From the NCBI RefSeq assembly GCF_000739875.1, contig NZ_BBJR01000038.1, positions 1 through 64,000 on the forward strand: a DNA stretch of 64,000 nucleotides, in the 5' to 3' direction. Under the pieces are notes generated by a model, which was given only the letters and a program-made list of their open reading frames with translations, was not told the DNA's origin and made no database searches. Numbering within the stretch: the stretch's first letter is position 1; every line of letters starts with the position of its first letter. A program made the translations under genes and the position numbers. Source of the stretch: Comamonas aquatica NBRC 14918. GTDB taxonomy: Bacteria; Pseudomonadota; Gammaproteobacteria; Burkholderiales; Burkholderiaceae_C. This document shows positions 8,846 to 16,629 of this stretch, piece by piece.

Positions 8846-10082
8846 ACCGTCCCGCCCGCTCCAGCAGCACCTGCAGCAGCACATTCGCGCCCTGCACCAG
8901 CTGTTCGGGTGCGGTGTGCTCGCGCACGTTGTGCGACAGCCCGCCGGCCGAGGGCACGAACACCATGGCCGTGGGGCAGACCCGGGCCAGCATCTGGGCA
9001 TCGTGGCCGGCGCCGCTGGGCATGCGCAACGTGGACAGGCCCTGGGCCCGCGCATGCCGCTCCACGCTGGCCACCAGGTCTGCATCGAAGGCCACAGGGG
9101 CAAAGTCGGCCAGCTGGCGGTGCTGGAACTGCACGCCGCTGCGCAGGGCCATGGCCCGGGCAAAGGCCAGCACCTCGGCCTGGGCGTCGCGCAGGCGCTG
9201 GCCGTCGGTGTTGCGCAGGTCCACGGTCATCACCGCCTGGTTGGGGATGACGTTGATCAGGTTGGGCCTGAGCTGCAGGGCCCCCACCGTGCCCAGCTGT
9301 CGGCCGCCGTAGCGCGCCACCAGTTCGGCCACAAACACCGCCGTGCGCATGGCGCACTCGCCGGCGTCGTGGCGCAGCGCCATGGGCGTGGTGCCCGCAT
9401 GGTTGCTGGTGCCGTCGAAGGTGAATTCCATCCAGCAAATGCCCTGCACGCCCTCAACCACCCCGATGGCAGTGGCCTGCTGCTCCAGCACCGGGCCCTG
9501 CTCGATGTGCAGCTCCACAAAGCTGTCCACCACGGGCCGGCCCACGGGGGCGCTGCCGGCATAGCCGATGCGCTGCAGCTCATCGCCCAGTCGGGCGCCG
9601 TTATCCACGGCGGGCACGGCCAGGGCCTGCTGCAGCGGCAGGCCGCCGACCAGGACCAGGCTGCCCAGCATGTCGGGCTGGAAGCGGGCGCCTTCCTCGT
9701 TGGTGAAGAAGGCCACCTGGATGGGCCGCCGCGGGCGCAGGCCGGCATCGCGCAGCGTGGCCACCACCTCCAGGCCGGCCATCACGCCGTAGTTGCCGTC
9801 GTACAGGCCGCCGGTGCGCACGGTGTCGATGTGGCTGCCGGTCATCACCGGCGGCAGCGCCTCGGTCCCGGCATAGGTGGCGACCACGTTGCCGATCGCG
9901 TCGACCGACACCGCCATGTCCAGGGCCTGCATCTGTGCCACGGTCCAGTCGCGCGCGGCCCGGTCGGCATCGCTCAGGGCCAGGCGGTTGGTGCCGCCGC
10001 CCTCCAGTGCGCCAAAGCGGCCCAGATCGCGCAAGCGTTGCAGCAGGCGCGCGCCATCGATCTTCAAGGTCTGTGGATTCAT
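8844..10082 (-). CDS. M20-family Zn-dependent carbamoylase/amidase
   Basis: Metallo-amidohydrolase of the hydantoinase/carbamoylase branch of M20 (412 aa), the family of N-carbamoyl-L-amino-acid hydrolase, beta-ureidopropionase and allantoate amidohydrolase. Metal-site motifs are GSHIDTV, DGNYGVMAGLE and FFTNEEGARF; the dimerisation-domain part includes FDGTSNHAGTTPM and LRNTD. Near the C-terminus SAGGLSHNVRE supplies the last metal histidine. Its ATG overlaps the dpaL stop as ATGA (10079-10082), so the two are translationally coupled. With the ammonia-lyase and the carbamoyl hydrolase beside it, I infer removal of a carbamoyl or similar N-acyl group from a diamino acid. Exact substrate unknown. 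Confidence 0.87.
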   Translation of the reverse strand: MNPQTLKIDGARLLQRLRDLGRFGALEGGGTNRLALSDADRAARDWTVAQMQALDMAVSVDAIGNVVATYAGTEALPPVMTGSHIDTVRTGGLYDGNYGVMAGLEVVATLRDAGLRPRRPIQVAFFTNEEGARFQPDMLGSLVLVGGLPLQQALAVPAVDNGARLGDELQRIGYAGSAPVGRPVVDSFVELHIEQGPVLEQQATAIGVVEGVQGICWMEFTFDGTSNHAGTTPMALRHDAGECAMRTAVFVAELVARYGGRQLGTVGALQLRPNLINVIPNQAVMTVDLRNTDGQRLRDAQAEVLAFARAMALRSGVQFQHRQLADFAPVAFDADLVASVERHARAQGLSTLRMPSGAGHDAQMLARVCPTAMVFVPSAGGLSHNVREHTAPEQLVQGANVLLQVLLERAGR

Positions 10083-11347
10083 GCCATGCCCCGGGTGGTG
10101 GCCGTGGTGGCCTGGTCGGCGGCGCGGGCCGCCACGCTGGCGGCGCTCTCGCCCACCAGCTGCGCGTACAGCACGGGGTCGGTGGCGGATTCGGAGCCGA
10201 AGAACAGGATGCGGCTGTCCGCATTCAGCCCCAGGGTGGTGCGCGCCGCCGCATCCTGGCTGGTGGCGATGGCCGCGGCCACACCGGCCACGGCCGATTC
10301 ACCGGCCACGAGGATGGGATCCTGCCCCAAGGGGTGGGCCAGCAGGCGCATGGCGGCCACGGCGGCGGCGTCAGGGATGACGCAGAACGCGTCCGTGCCC
10401 TTGTCCAGGATCTCCCAGGCCAGGTGCGAGACCTCGCCACAGGCCAGCCCGGCCATCAGCGTGTCGATATCGCCGGTCACGGCCGTGAGCTGGCGCGCCT
10501 GGGCGCTTTGCGCCAGGCAGTCGGCCTTGTCGGGCTCGACCACCACGAAGCAGGGCCGGTCGCCCGCGTCCCGCTCCCAGAAGTAGCCGCACACGGCGGC
10601 GGCCAGGCCGCCCACGCCGGCCTGCACGAACACGTGCGTGGGGCGCTGCGGCAGCTGCTGGACGGCCTCTTCCACCATCAGCTGGTAGCCCTGCATCACG
10701 TCGCGCGGCACATCCATGTAGCCGGGGTAGGAGGTGTCGGAGATCACAAAGCGGCCGTGCGCCTGGGCATCGTGGTCGGCCTGGCGCACGGCATCGTCGT
10801 AGTTGCCGGCAGTGCGCACCACCTCGGCGCCGTACTGGGCAATCGCCTGCCGGCGGCCTTCGCTGACGGTGGCGTGGATGTAGATCACGCAGGCGCAGCC
10901 GAACTGCTGCGCGCCCCAGGCCACGGAGCGGCCGTGGTTGCCGTCGGTGGCACAGGTGACGGTGATGCCGGCGCACAGGGCGCGCAGCTCGGGCGTGCGC
11001 AGGTCCTGGGTGGACAGCGTGCGGCCCAGGCGTGCGCCCAGCTCGCGGCACAGCAGGCGGGCCACGGCATAGGCCCCGCCCAGGGCCTTGAAGCTGCCCA
11101 AGCCAAAGCGGCTGCCTTCGTCCTTGTAGTGCACGGCGGCCACGCCCAGGGCCTGGGCCAGCGCGGGCAGGCTGTGCAGCGGCGTGGCGGCATAGCCCGG
11201 CCACTGCGACAGCTCGTGCTGCGCCTGGGCCAGGGCATCGGCCCCGAGGATGTCGCTGCGGCGGGCGCCATAGGGCGTCATGCGGTTGGCCCCGGGGTTG
11301 GCAAAACAGGCCACGGGCAGTGCGGGCAGGGGCGAGGGGTGGGTCAT
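10079..11347 (-). CDS. dpaL: Diaminopropionate ammonia-lyase
   Basis: PLP enzyme converting 2,3-diaminopropionate plus water to pyruvate and two ammonia; 422 aa, like E. coli YgeX. The PLP lysine is K87 in SRFGLGSFKALGGAYAV; the cofactor-binding stretch ATDGNHGRSVAWGAQ and the glycine-rich VQAGVGGLAAAV follow. The ATG at 11345-11347 gives the family N-terminus (FANPGANR) with AGAAAGAAG upstream; the longer frame adds only proline-rich codons. It is coupled to the M20 hydrolase and lies 53 bases after the RpiR-type regulator gene. In E. coli ygeX also sits beside an M20 hydrolase and hydantoin-type genes, which supports a shared pathway. Confidence 0.93.
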   Translation of the reverse strand: MTHPSPLPALPVACFANPGANRMTPYGARRSDILGADALAQAQHELSQWPGYAATPLHSLPALAQALGVAAVHYKDEGSRFGLGSFKALGGAYAVARLLCRELGARLGRTLSTQDLRTPELRALCAGITVTCATDGNHGRSVAWGAQQFGCACVIYIHATVSEGRRQAIAQYGAEVVRTAGNYDDAVRQADHDAQAHGRFVISDTSYPGYMDVPRDVMQGYQLMVEEAVQQLPQRPTHVFVQAGVGGLAAAVCGYFWERDAGDRPCFVVVEPDKADCLAQSAQARQLTAVTGDIDTLMAGLACGEVSHLAWEILDKGTDAFCVIPDAAAVAAMRLLAHPLGQDPILVAGESAVAGVAAAIATSQDAAARTTLGLNADSRILFFGSESATDPVLYAQLVGESAASVAARAADQATTATTRGMA

Positions 11348-11400
11348 GGGTGCTTCTTTCTCGGCAGGCAGGAAAAACGGGGGGGGCGGGGACGTGCCCC

Positions 11401-12273
11401 TCACATCTGGGGCTCCAGGTCATCGAGGGCCACGTGCAGCCGCTCGATGCGCTGCAAGCGGGCGTGGGTGGGGGTGCGCTGCATCTGGGCCAGCGAGGCC
11501 GCCAGGAAATTCACCACGCTGACGGCGCAGACATAGGAGTCGAACAGGCCTTGCTGGTGCTCCGCGCCGCAGCGCAGCACCACCTGGGATTGCATGGCCA
11601 GGGCCGAAACCGGCGCATCGGTCAGCACCAGCACCTGGGCGCCGCTGCTGCGCGCGGCCGCCAGGGTGTGCCGCAGGCGCGTGCTGCGGCGGCGGAAGTC
11701 CACGGCCAGCACCACGTCGCGGTCGCTGGCGCAGGCCAGCAGATCGGCTTCGCGCCCGGCCACATCGTTGAGGCTGAACACCTCGCCGCGCACCTGGGCC
11801 AGCAGGGCCTGGGCATAAAAGGCGGTCACATGGCTGTGCCGGTAGCCCACGACCCAGACCTTGCGCGCCTTGTGCAGCAAGGCCAGTGCAGCTTCCAGGT
11901 GGTTGTCGGGCAGGGCCTCGGCCCACTGCTGCAGGCGCAGCGCGTCGTTGCGCAGATGGCCCTGGAACTGCACGGCCAGGCTGTCCCTGCGCCGTGAGGG
12001 CTCCATGCGCGCCAGCGGCGACTGCTGGGCCTGCAGCTCGCGCACGGCCTGGCGGAACGCGCCGAAGTCCTCATAGCCCAGGCTGCGGAAGAAACGCGCC
12101 GCCGTGGACTTGGAAATGCCGGCCAGGTTCGCCAGCTCGGTGGCGGAATAGCCCAGCAGTTCGCGCTGGCGCAGCAGCACCACATCGGCCAGCTTGCGCT
12201 CGGCCTCGGTCAGCTGTTCGTAACAGTGGCGAATGCGCGCTTCCAGTGCAGACGCGGTCAAAACATCGGGCAT
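11401..12273 (-). CDS. MurR/RpiR-family transcriptional regulator
   Basis: 290-aa regulator: N-terminal HTH_6 winged-type helix-turn-helix (ATELANLAGISKSTAARFFRSLGY, about residues 45-70) and a C-terminal SIS domain (from KVWVVGYRHSHV on). SIS domains usually bind phospho-sugars, yet all neighbours handle nitrogen compounds, so the ligand may differ. The ATG at 12271-12273 has GGAGA upstream; the long frame above it (to 12480) lacks family sequence. It lies first on the minus strand, divergent from the amino acid importer, the usual place for a local regulator of both arms. Confidence 0.88.
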   Translation of the reverse strand: MPDVLTASALEARIRHCYEQLTEAERKLADVVLLRQRELLGYSATELANLAGISKSTAARFFRSLGYEDFGAFRQAVRELQAQQSPLARMEPSRRRDSLAVQFQGHLRNDALRLQQWAEALPDNHLEAALALLHKARKVWVVGYRHSHVTAFYAQALLAQVRGEVFSLNDVAGREADLLACASDRDVVLAVDFRRRSTRLRHTLAAARSSGAQVLVLTDAPVSALAMQSQVVLRCGAEHQQGLFDSYVCAVSVVNFLAASLAQMQRTPTHARLQRIERLHVALDDLEPQM

Positions 12274-12518
12274 CGGGGGTCTCCATCTCCATCTTGGGGC
12301 GCGCCATCCAAAAGCGTGCAGCGCCTCACCAAACCGAAACAAAAGTGCCAGAGCCAAGAAACTTTGGCACCCATGTTTCAGCCCTACGGCCTCCATTACG
12401 CAAAAAAAGTGCCTGTCTTCCAAGGAGCAATGGCCTGCACTGCCGGACCCCGGGCCGCCGCGGCGCTGCAACGCAGGCACTGCGCCAATTTGTATACAGA
12501 AATATTTGTTTCACAGCC
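12274..12518. other. Divergent control region of the diaminopropionate unit
   Basis: No gene is seen. It holds an inverted pair GTGCCA (12340-12345) and TGGCAC (12366-12371), and just upstream of the sigma-54-like site an AT-rich tract with TGTATACA and AAATATTT palindromes (12491-12508). These are possible operators for the RpiR-type regulator or an activator; neither matches a consensus I can name. Confidence 0.4.
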
Positions 12519-12534
12519 TGGCACGCAATATGCA
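12519..12534 (+). promoter_or_regulatory. Sigma-54 (-24/-12) promoter
   Basis: TGGCACGCAATATGCA has GG and GC exactly ten bases apart and matches the RpoN consensus TGGCACG-N4-TTGC at all but one position (A for T). Transcription would start near 12546, about 33 bases before the binding-protein ATG at 12579. A nitrogen-controlled promoter suits an amino acid importer next to ammonia-releasing enzymes. Confidence 0.65.
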
Positions 12535-12578
12535 AAGCCTCGGTCATCCTTTCACTCTGATCCTGGGAGATCCGACTC

Positions 12579-13379
12579 ATGTCTCTGCATCGCCGTGCTT
12601 TCACCGCTGCCGCCCTCGCGGCCACCACCCTGGGCCTGTCCTGCGGCGCCTGGGCGCAGGAAGACACTTCGCTCCAGCGCGTGCTGGACAAGAAGTCCAT
12701 TGCCCTGGGCATTCCCACCGACTACCCACCGTATGGCTTCATGGGCCCCGACTTCAAGCCCACGGGCGTGGACGTGGCCACGGCCCAGCTGATCGCCGAC
12801 AAGCTGGGCGTGAAGGCCGAGCTGGTGCCGGTCAGCACGCCCAACCGCATCCCCTACCTGCAGTCCAAGAAGGTGGACCTGATCGTGTCCTCGCTGGGCA
12901 AGAACGCCGAGCGCGAGAAGGTCATCGACTTCACCACCTCGTACGCGCCCTTCTTCCAGGCCGTCTTCGGCCCCAAGAACATTGCCCTCAAGAGCTTCGA
13001 CGACCTGGCCGACAAGACCCTGGCCGTGACGCGCGGCACCATCCAGGACGACGCCCTGGTGCAACTGGCGCCCAAGAGCCTGAAGATCCAGCGCTTCGAG
13101 GACGACAACGCCACCATGGCGGCCTTCATGTCGCAGCAGACCCAGTTCGTGGCCGTGGGCGCCGCCGTGGCCGCCGCCGCGCTGCAAAAGAACCCCAAGG
13201 TGCAGGCCGAGTACAAGCTGCTGATCAAGGACTCGCCCAACTACGTGGGCGTGCGCAAGGGCGAGACCGCCCTGCTGAACAAGGTCAACGAGATCCTGCG
13301 CACCGCCAAGAAGGACGGCACGCTGAACAGCTACTCGCAAAAGTGGCTGGGCCGCGACATGGGCAACCTGCCGGATTGA
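12579..13379 (+). CDS. Amino acid ABC transporter substrate-binding protein
   Basis: Periplasmic family-3 solute-binding protein (SBP_bac_3), 266 aa. Signal peptide MSLHRRAFTAAALAATTLGL with cleavage near GAWA-QED. Typical features: LGIPTDYPPYGFMG near the mature N-terminus, VDVATAQLIADKLG and REKVIDFTTSYAP. The ATG has GGGAGATCC upstream and the sigma-54-like site 45 bases before it. It is followed by a GC-rich repeat and then two permeases and an ATPase, so it is the first gene of a polar amino acid importer. Divergence from dpaL suggests a diamino acid or its carbamoyl derivative as ligand (inference). Confidence 0.93.
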   Translation: MSLHRRAFTAAALAATTLGLSCGAWAQEDTSLQRVLDKKSIALGIPTDYPPYGFMGPDFKPTGVDVATAQLIADKLGVKAELVPVSTPNRIPYLQSKKVDLIVSSLGKNAEREKVIDFTTSYAPFFQAVFGPKNIALKSFDDLADKTLAVTRGTIQDDALVQLAPKSLKIQRFEDDNATMAAFMSQQTQFVAVGAAVAAAALQKNPKVQAEYKLLIKDSPNYVGVRKGETALLNKVNEILRTAKKDGTLNSYSQKWLGRDMGNLPD

Positions 13380-13385
13380 TCTTGC

Positions 13386-13512
13386 GACACCCCCCCTGTG
13401 GCGCTGCGCGCCTTCCCCCCACTCTCGCACCGCTGCGCGTTGCGGGCAGGGGGACGTAGCCCTCGCTGCGGGGCGGCCCTGGCTCGGCTGCCCTGGTCTG
13501 GCCCTCGCCTGT
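13386..13512 (+). repeat. GC-rich post-stop repeat, copy B
   Basis: Starts seven bases after the binding-protein stop: CCCCCCTGTGGCGCTGCGCG, then TTGCGGGCAGGGGGACG and CTCGCTGCGGGGCGG. It is the near-identical sense-orientation counterpart of copy A. It separates the highly needed binding protein from the permeases, as REP elements do in some enteric importers. Confidence 0.75.
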
Positions 13513-13583
13513 TTCACGGCCCTGCCACGGGTGACACAGGCAGGCAGCGGTTTTTTGCTTTCACCTGAATTTGGACTGTCCCC

Positions 13584-14249
13584 ATGGAAATGGATTTCTT
13601 GCCCGTGCTGGCCAACTGGCCCATGCTGCTGAAGGGGCTGGTGCTGACCGTCGTGCTCACCGGCATCGCCCTGCCGCTGGGCATGCTGCTGGGCGTGGCC
13701 TGTGCCTGGGCGCGCCTGCATGGCGGCCCCCTGCTGCGCACCGTGGTGGCCAGCTATGTGGAAGTGTTTCGCAACACGCCCTTCATCATCCAGCTGTTCT
13801 TCCTGTTCTTCGGTCTGCCCTCGTTGGGCCTGCGCATGCCGCCCGAGACGGCCAGCATCCTGGCGATGACGCTGAACCTGGGCGCCTATGCCTGCGAGCA
13901 GGTCCGCGCCGGCATCGAGGCCACGCCGCGCGGCCAGATCGAGGCCGCGCAGTGCCTGGCGCTGAACCGCTGGCAGATCTTCACCCGCGTGGTGCTGCCG
14001 CCCTCGCTGGGCCGCGTCTGGCCGGCGCTGACGGGGCAGATGATCATCGTGATGCTGGGCTCGGCCGTGTGCAGCCAGATCTCGACCGAAGAAATCTCCT
14101 ACGCCGCCAACCTGATCTCCAGCCGCACCTTCCGCAGCTTTGAAAGCTACATCGTGGTCACCCTCAGCTACCTGCTGCTGGCCGTGCTGCTGCGCCAGGC
14201 GCTGAACTGGCTGGGTCCCCGCTTCGTCTTTGGCCAGCGCCGCGCCTGA
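13584..14249 (+). CDS. Amino acid ABC transporter permease (HisM/GlnP type)
   Basis: Inner-membrane permease, 221 aa, with the His/Glu/Gln/Arg-type core. It has an N-terminal helix (MLLKGLVLTVVLTGIALPLGMLLG), the YVEVFRNTPFIIQLFF segment and the EAA-loop (GIEATPRGQIEAAQCLALNRWQ). The ATG at 13584 or the one two codons later (13590) would both work; no strong ribosome site is visible. It forms a heterodimer with the next gene, 15 bases downstream. Confidence 0.92.
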   Translation: MEMDFLPVLANWPMLLKGLVLTVVLTGIALPLGMLLGVACAWARLHGGPLLRTVVASYVEVFRNTPFIIQLFFLFFGLPSLGLRMPPETASILAMTLNLGAYACEQVRAGIEATPRGQIEAAQCLALNRWQIFTRVVLPPSLGRVWPALTGQMIIVMLGSAVCSQISTEEISYAANLISSRTFRSFESYIVVTLSYLLLAVLLRQALNWLGPRFVFGQRRA

Positions 14250-14264
14250 CCGCAAGGAAACACC

Positions 14265-14915
14265 ATGGTTGAATTCACTTTCTGGGACATTGCCTACCAG
14301 CTGCTGCTGGCGCTGCGCTGGACCGTGTCCCTGTCCGTCATTGCCTTTGTCTGCGGTGGCCTGCTGGGCCTGGGCCTGCTGGTGCTGCGCCTGTCCCAGT
14401 GGCCCGGCGCCGTGCGCCTGGTCGCCGCCTATGTGCAGATCTTCCAGGGCACGCCGCTGCTGATGCAGATCTTCCTGACCTACTTCGGTCTGGCGCTGCT
14501 GGGCATCGACACCTCGCCCATGCTGGCGGCCTGCGTGTGCCTGAGCCTGTACTCCGCCGCCTACCTGTGCGACATCTGGCGCGGCTGCGTCGAGTCCGTG
14601 CCCAAGGGCCAGTGGGAAGCCTCGGCCAGCCTGGCGCTGGGCTTCACCGAGCAACTGCGCCACGTCATCCTGCCCCAGGCCCTGCGCCTGGGGATCGCGC
14701 CCACGGCGGGCTTCATGGTGCAGATCATCAAGGGCACGGCGCTGACCAGCGTGATCGGTTTCATCGAGATCACCAAGGCCGGCCAGCTGATCGCCAACGC
14801 CACCTTCGAGCCCTTCCTGGTCTATGGCTGCGTGGCCGGCCTGTACTTTGCGCTGTGCTTCCCGCTGTCGCTGTGGAGCCAGCGCCTGGAGCGCCGCCTG
14901 CGCCCGAAAGCATGA
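14265..14915 (+). CDS. Amino acid ABC transporter permease (HisQ type)
   Basis: Second membrane subunit, 216 aa, same family as the preceding gene. It shows LLALRWTVSLSVIAFVCGGL, the YVQIFQGTPLLMQIFL motif and the EAA-loop (GCVESVPKGQWEASASLALGF). AAGGAAAC lies in front of the ATG. The gene ends inside the start of GC-rich repeat copy C, which separates it from the ATPase. Confidence 0.93.
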   Translation: MVEFTFWDIAYQLLLALRWTVSLSVIAFVCGGLLGLGLLVLRLSQWPGAVRLVAAYVQIFQGTPLLMQIFLTYFGLALLGIDTSPMLAACVCLSLYSAAYLCDIWRGCVESVPKGQWEASASLALGFTEQLRHVILPQALRLGIAPTAGFMVQIIKGTALTSVIGFIEITKAGQLIANATFEPFLVYGCVAGLYFALCFPLSLWSQRLERRLRPKA

Positions 14916-15000
14916 CCCCCTGTGCGGCTGCGCCGCGTCCCCCAGGAAGGGGGACGACAGCATCGCTGCGGGGTGGCCCTTGCTGGCTGTCTCTGACCTT
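14910..15000 (+). repeat. GC-rich post-stop repeat, copy C (short)
   Basis: Begins at the permease stop with CCCCCTGTGCGGCTGCGCCG, followed by AAGGGGGACGACAGCATCGC and TGCGGGGTGGCCCTTGC. It is a shorter variant of copies A and B and is again in sense orientation right after a stop codon. Confidence 0.7.
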
Positions 15001-15056
15001 GGCCGCGCCAGTTCCATGCGGTGCGATCTCCATGAACAACTGATACGAAACTGCTT

Positions 15057-15818
15057 ATGACCTCCGCCACCACCCCCACTACCGTCCCCCTGGTCGACAT
15101 CCGCGGCCTGCGCAAGCGCTATGGCAGCAACGAAGTGCTCAAGGGCGTGGACCTGCACATCGACCGCGGCGAGGTGGTCTCCATCATCGGCAAGAGCGGC
15201 TCGGGCAAGAGCACGCTGCTGCGCTGCATCAACGGTCTGGAGAGCTTTCAGGAAGGCCAGCTGACCGTGCACGGCCAGCCCCTGCAGCCCGACCAGCCCC
15301 AGGCCCTGCGCGAGCTGCGCAAGAACGTGGGCATGATCTTCCAGAGCTTCAACCTGTTCCCGCACCTGAGCGTGGGGCGCAACGTGATGCTGGCGCCCTC
15401 GCTGGTCATGCGCCAGCCGCAGGACGTGGTCCGCGCCAACGCCCAGCGCCTGCTGGAGCGCGTGGGCCTGGCCGAGAAGTTCGACGCCATGCCCGACCAG
15501 CTCTCGGGTGGCCAGCAGCAGCGCGTGGCGATTGCCCGCGCCCTGGCCATGGACCCCGAGATCCTGCTGTGCGACGAAGTCACCTCGGCCCTGGACCCGG
15601 AGCTGGTGGGCGAGGTGCTGAGCGTGGTGGAAAGCCTGGCCGAGCAGGGCATGACCCTGATCATGGTGACGCACGAGATGAGCTTTGCGCGCAAGGTCAG
15701 CGACAAGGTGGTCTTCATGCACCAGGGCAAGGTGCACGAAGTGGGCGCGCCCGAGACCTTGTTCGGCGCCCCGCAAACGCCCGAGCTGCGCCAGTTCCTG
15801 GGCTTCAGCGCCAGCTGA
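15057..15818 (+). CDS. Amino acid ABC transporter ATP-binding protein (GlnQ/HisP type)
   Basis: ATPase subunit, 253 aa: Walker A GKSGSGKS (about residues 43-50), Q-loop in [16 protein letters not shown], signature [15 protein letters not shown], Walker [15 protein letters not shown]-loop MVTHEM. It completes the four-gene importer that starts at 12579. The ATG at 15057 has no strong ribosome site, and the 140-base gap before it is mostly repeat copy C, so expression may depend on read-through. Confidence 0.95.
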   Translation: MTSATTPTTVPLVDIRGLRKRYGSNEVLKGVDLHIDRGEVVSIIGKSGSGKSTLLRCINGLESFQEGQLTVHGQPLQPDQPQALRELRKNVGMIFQSFNLFPHLSVGRNVMLAPSLVMRQPQDVVRANAQRLLERVGLAEKFDAMPDQLSGGQQQRVAIARALAMDPEILLCDEVTSALDPELVGEVLSVVESLAEQGMTLIMVTHEMSFARKVSDKVVFMHQGKVHEVGAPETLFGAPQTPELRQFLGFSAS

Positions 15819-15844
15819 GCGGCACCCGGGCACATACAAAAGAA

Positions 15845-15932
15845 ATAGCTGCTTGCGCTCGATATTGCTGATTTTCAGGTGGTTTACCACCTGAACACCT
15901 TGCATCATCTGCGCAAGCAGCTATGTTTTTTT
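15845..15932 (+). terminator. Large nested hairpin, bidirectional terminator-like, AGCTGC-type repeat
   Basis: Outer arms ATAGCTGCTTGCGC (15845-15858) and GCGCAAGCAGCTAT (15911-15924) are a perfect 14-bp inverted repeat. Inside is a second perfect hairpin TTCAGGTGGT-TT-ACCACCTGAA (15874-15895). A T-run follows on the plus strand (15926-15932). It lies between the convergent importer operon and the ybhB-like gene and contains the dispersed AGCTGC repeat as its arms. Confidence 0.75.
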
Positions 15933-15983
15933 ACCGCCGCCCGCACCCGCTCCTGCAAGGCAGACGGGCGGGCGCAGTCCCCC

Positions 15984-16484
15984 TCAGGCCGGGCGGCCGT
16001 AGGTCGCGGTGAACGAGGCCGTGGCCAGCGTGTGGGCGTGGATCATGAAGCCGCCGATGGCCGTGGTGGCGTCGTCCGGCATGTCCAGCTTAGCCACGGA
16101 CAGCGCGTGCACCGTGAAGATGTAGCGGTGCGGCTTGTCACCGGGCGGTGGGCACATGCCGCCCCAGGCCCAGAGGCCGTAGTCGTTGCGCATCTGGCGC
16201 GCACCAGCGGGCAGGTTGGCACCGCCTTTCTCGCCGGCATTGGCGGGCAGCGCGGTGACGCTGGCGGGCAGGTCCACCACCATCCAGTGCCACCAGCCCG
16301 AGCCCGTGGGCGCATCGGGGTCGTACACCGTCACGGCAAAGCTCTGCGTGCCGGCGGGGGCGCCGCTCCACTGCAGCACGGGGGACTGGTTGCTGCCGCC
16401 GCAGCCGAACATGTCGGACTCGAACACGGGCGCAATCGTGCCGCCGGTGGGAATGTCGGGGCTGCTCAGGGTGAACGTGGTCAT
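15984..16484 (-). CDS. YbhB/YbcL-family (PEBP, Raf kinase inhibitor-like) protein
   Basis: 166-aa protein of the phosphatidylethanolamine-binding fold. Family motifs: ESDMFGCGGSNQSPVLQWSGAP near the N-terminus, AVTVYDPDAPTGSGWWHWMV (the DPDxP and GxxxH ligand-site motif) and PPPGDKPHRYIFTVHAL. The ATG at 16484 is chosen because AAGGAGAT sits just before it; upstream frame to 16844 overlaps the divergent esterase promoter and has no homology. Bacterial members have no firmly known role. It stands alone on the minus strand. Confidence 0.9.
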   Translation of the reverse strand: MTTFTLSSPDIPTGGTIAPVFESDMFGCGGSNQSPVLQWSGAPAGTQSFAVTVYDPDAPTGSGWWHWMVVDLPASVTALPANAGEKGGANLPAGARQMRNDYGLWAWGGMCPPPGDKPHRYIFTVHALSVAKLDMPDDATTAIGGFMIHAHTLATASFTATYGRPA

Positions 16485-16572
16485 CGGTGAAATCTCCTTC
16501 ATCACAAGCCTGCCAGTATGCCTGCAGGCGCCAGCGGGCCGGTACGGGTCATGACTCCCACACCGCACATTT

Positions 16573-16587
16573 TGAGAATAAATCTCA
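16573..16587 (+). promoter_or_regulatory. Fur box
   Basis: TGAGAATAAATCTCA is a 7-1-7 inverted repeat close to the Fur consensus TGATAAT-N-ATTATCA (11 of 14 positions). It lies 43 bases upstream of the esterase ATG at 16630, in a promoter-like AT-rich patch, and would give iron repression of that gene. Confidence 0.65.
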
Positions 16588-16629
16588 TTTACACTCGGTC
16601 GTTGTGTCCACTTGCCCGATTGCGTTGCC

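Noticed and set aside
12340..12371. NtrC-type site GTGCCA..TGGCAC
   Set aside because: The half-sites and spacing differ from the NtrC consensus; left only as an unexplained inverted repeat.
12552..15908. Very long minus-strand open frame (over 1100 codons) opposite the amino acid importer
   Set aside because: It is antisense to four well-supported genes, rich in His, Gln, Arg and Ala, and spans intergenic repeats; a shadow of high GC coding sequence.
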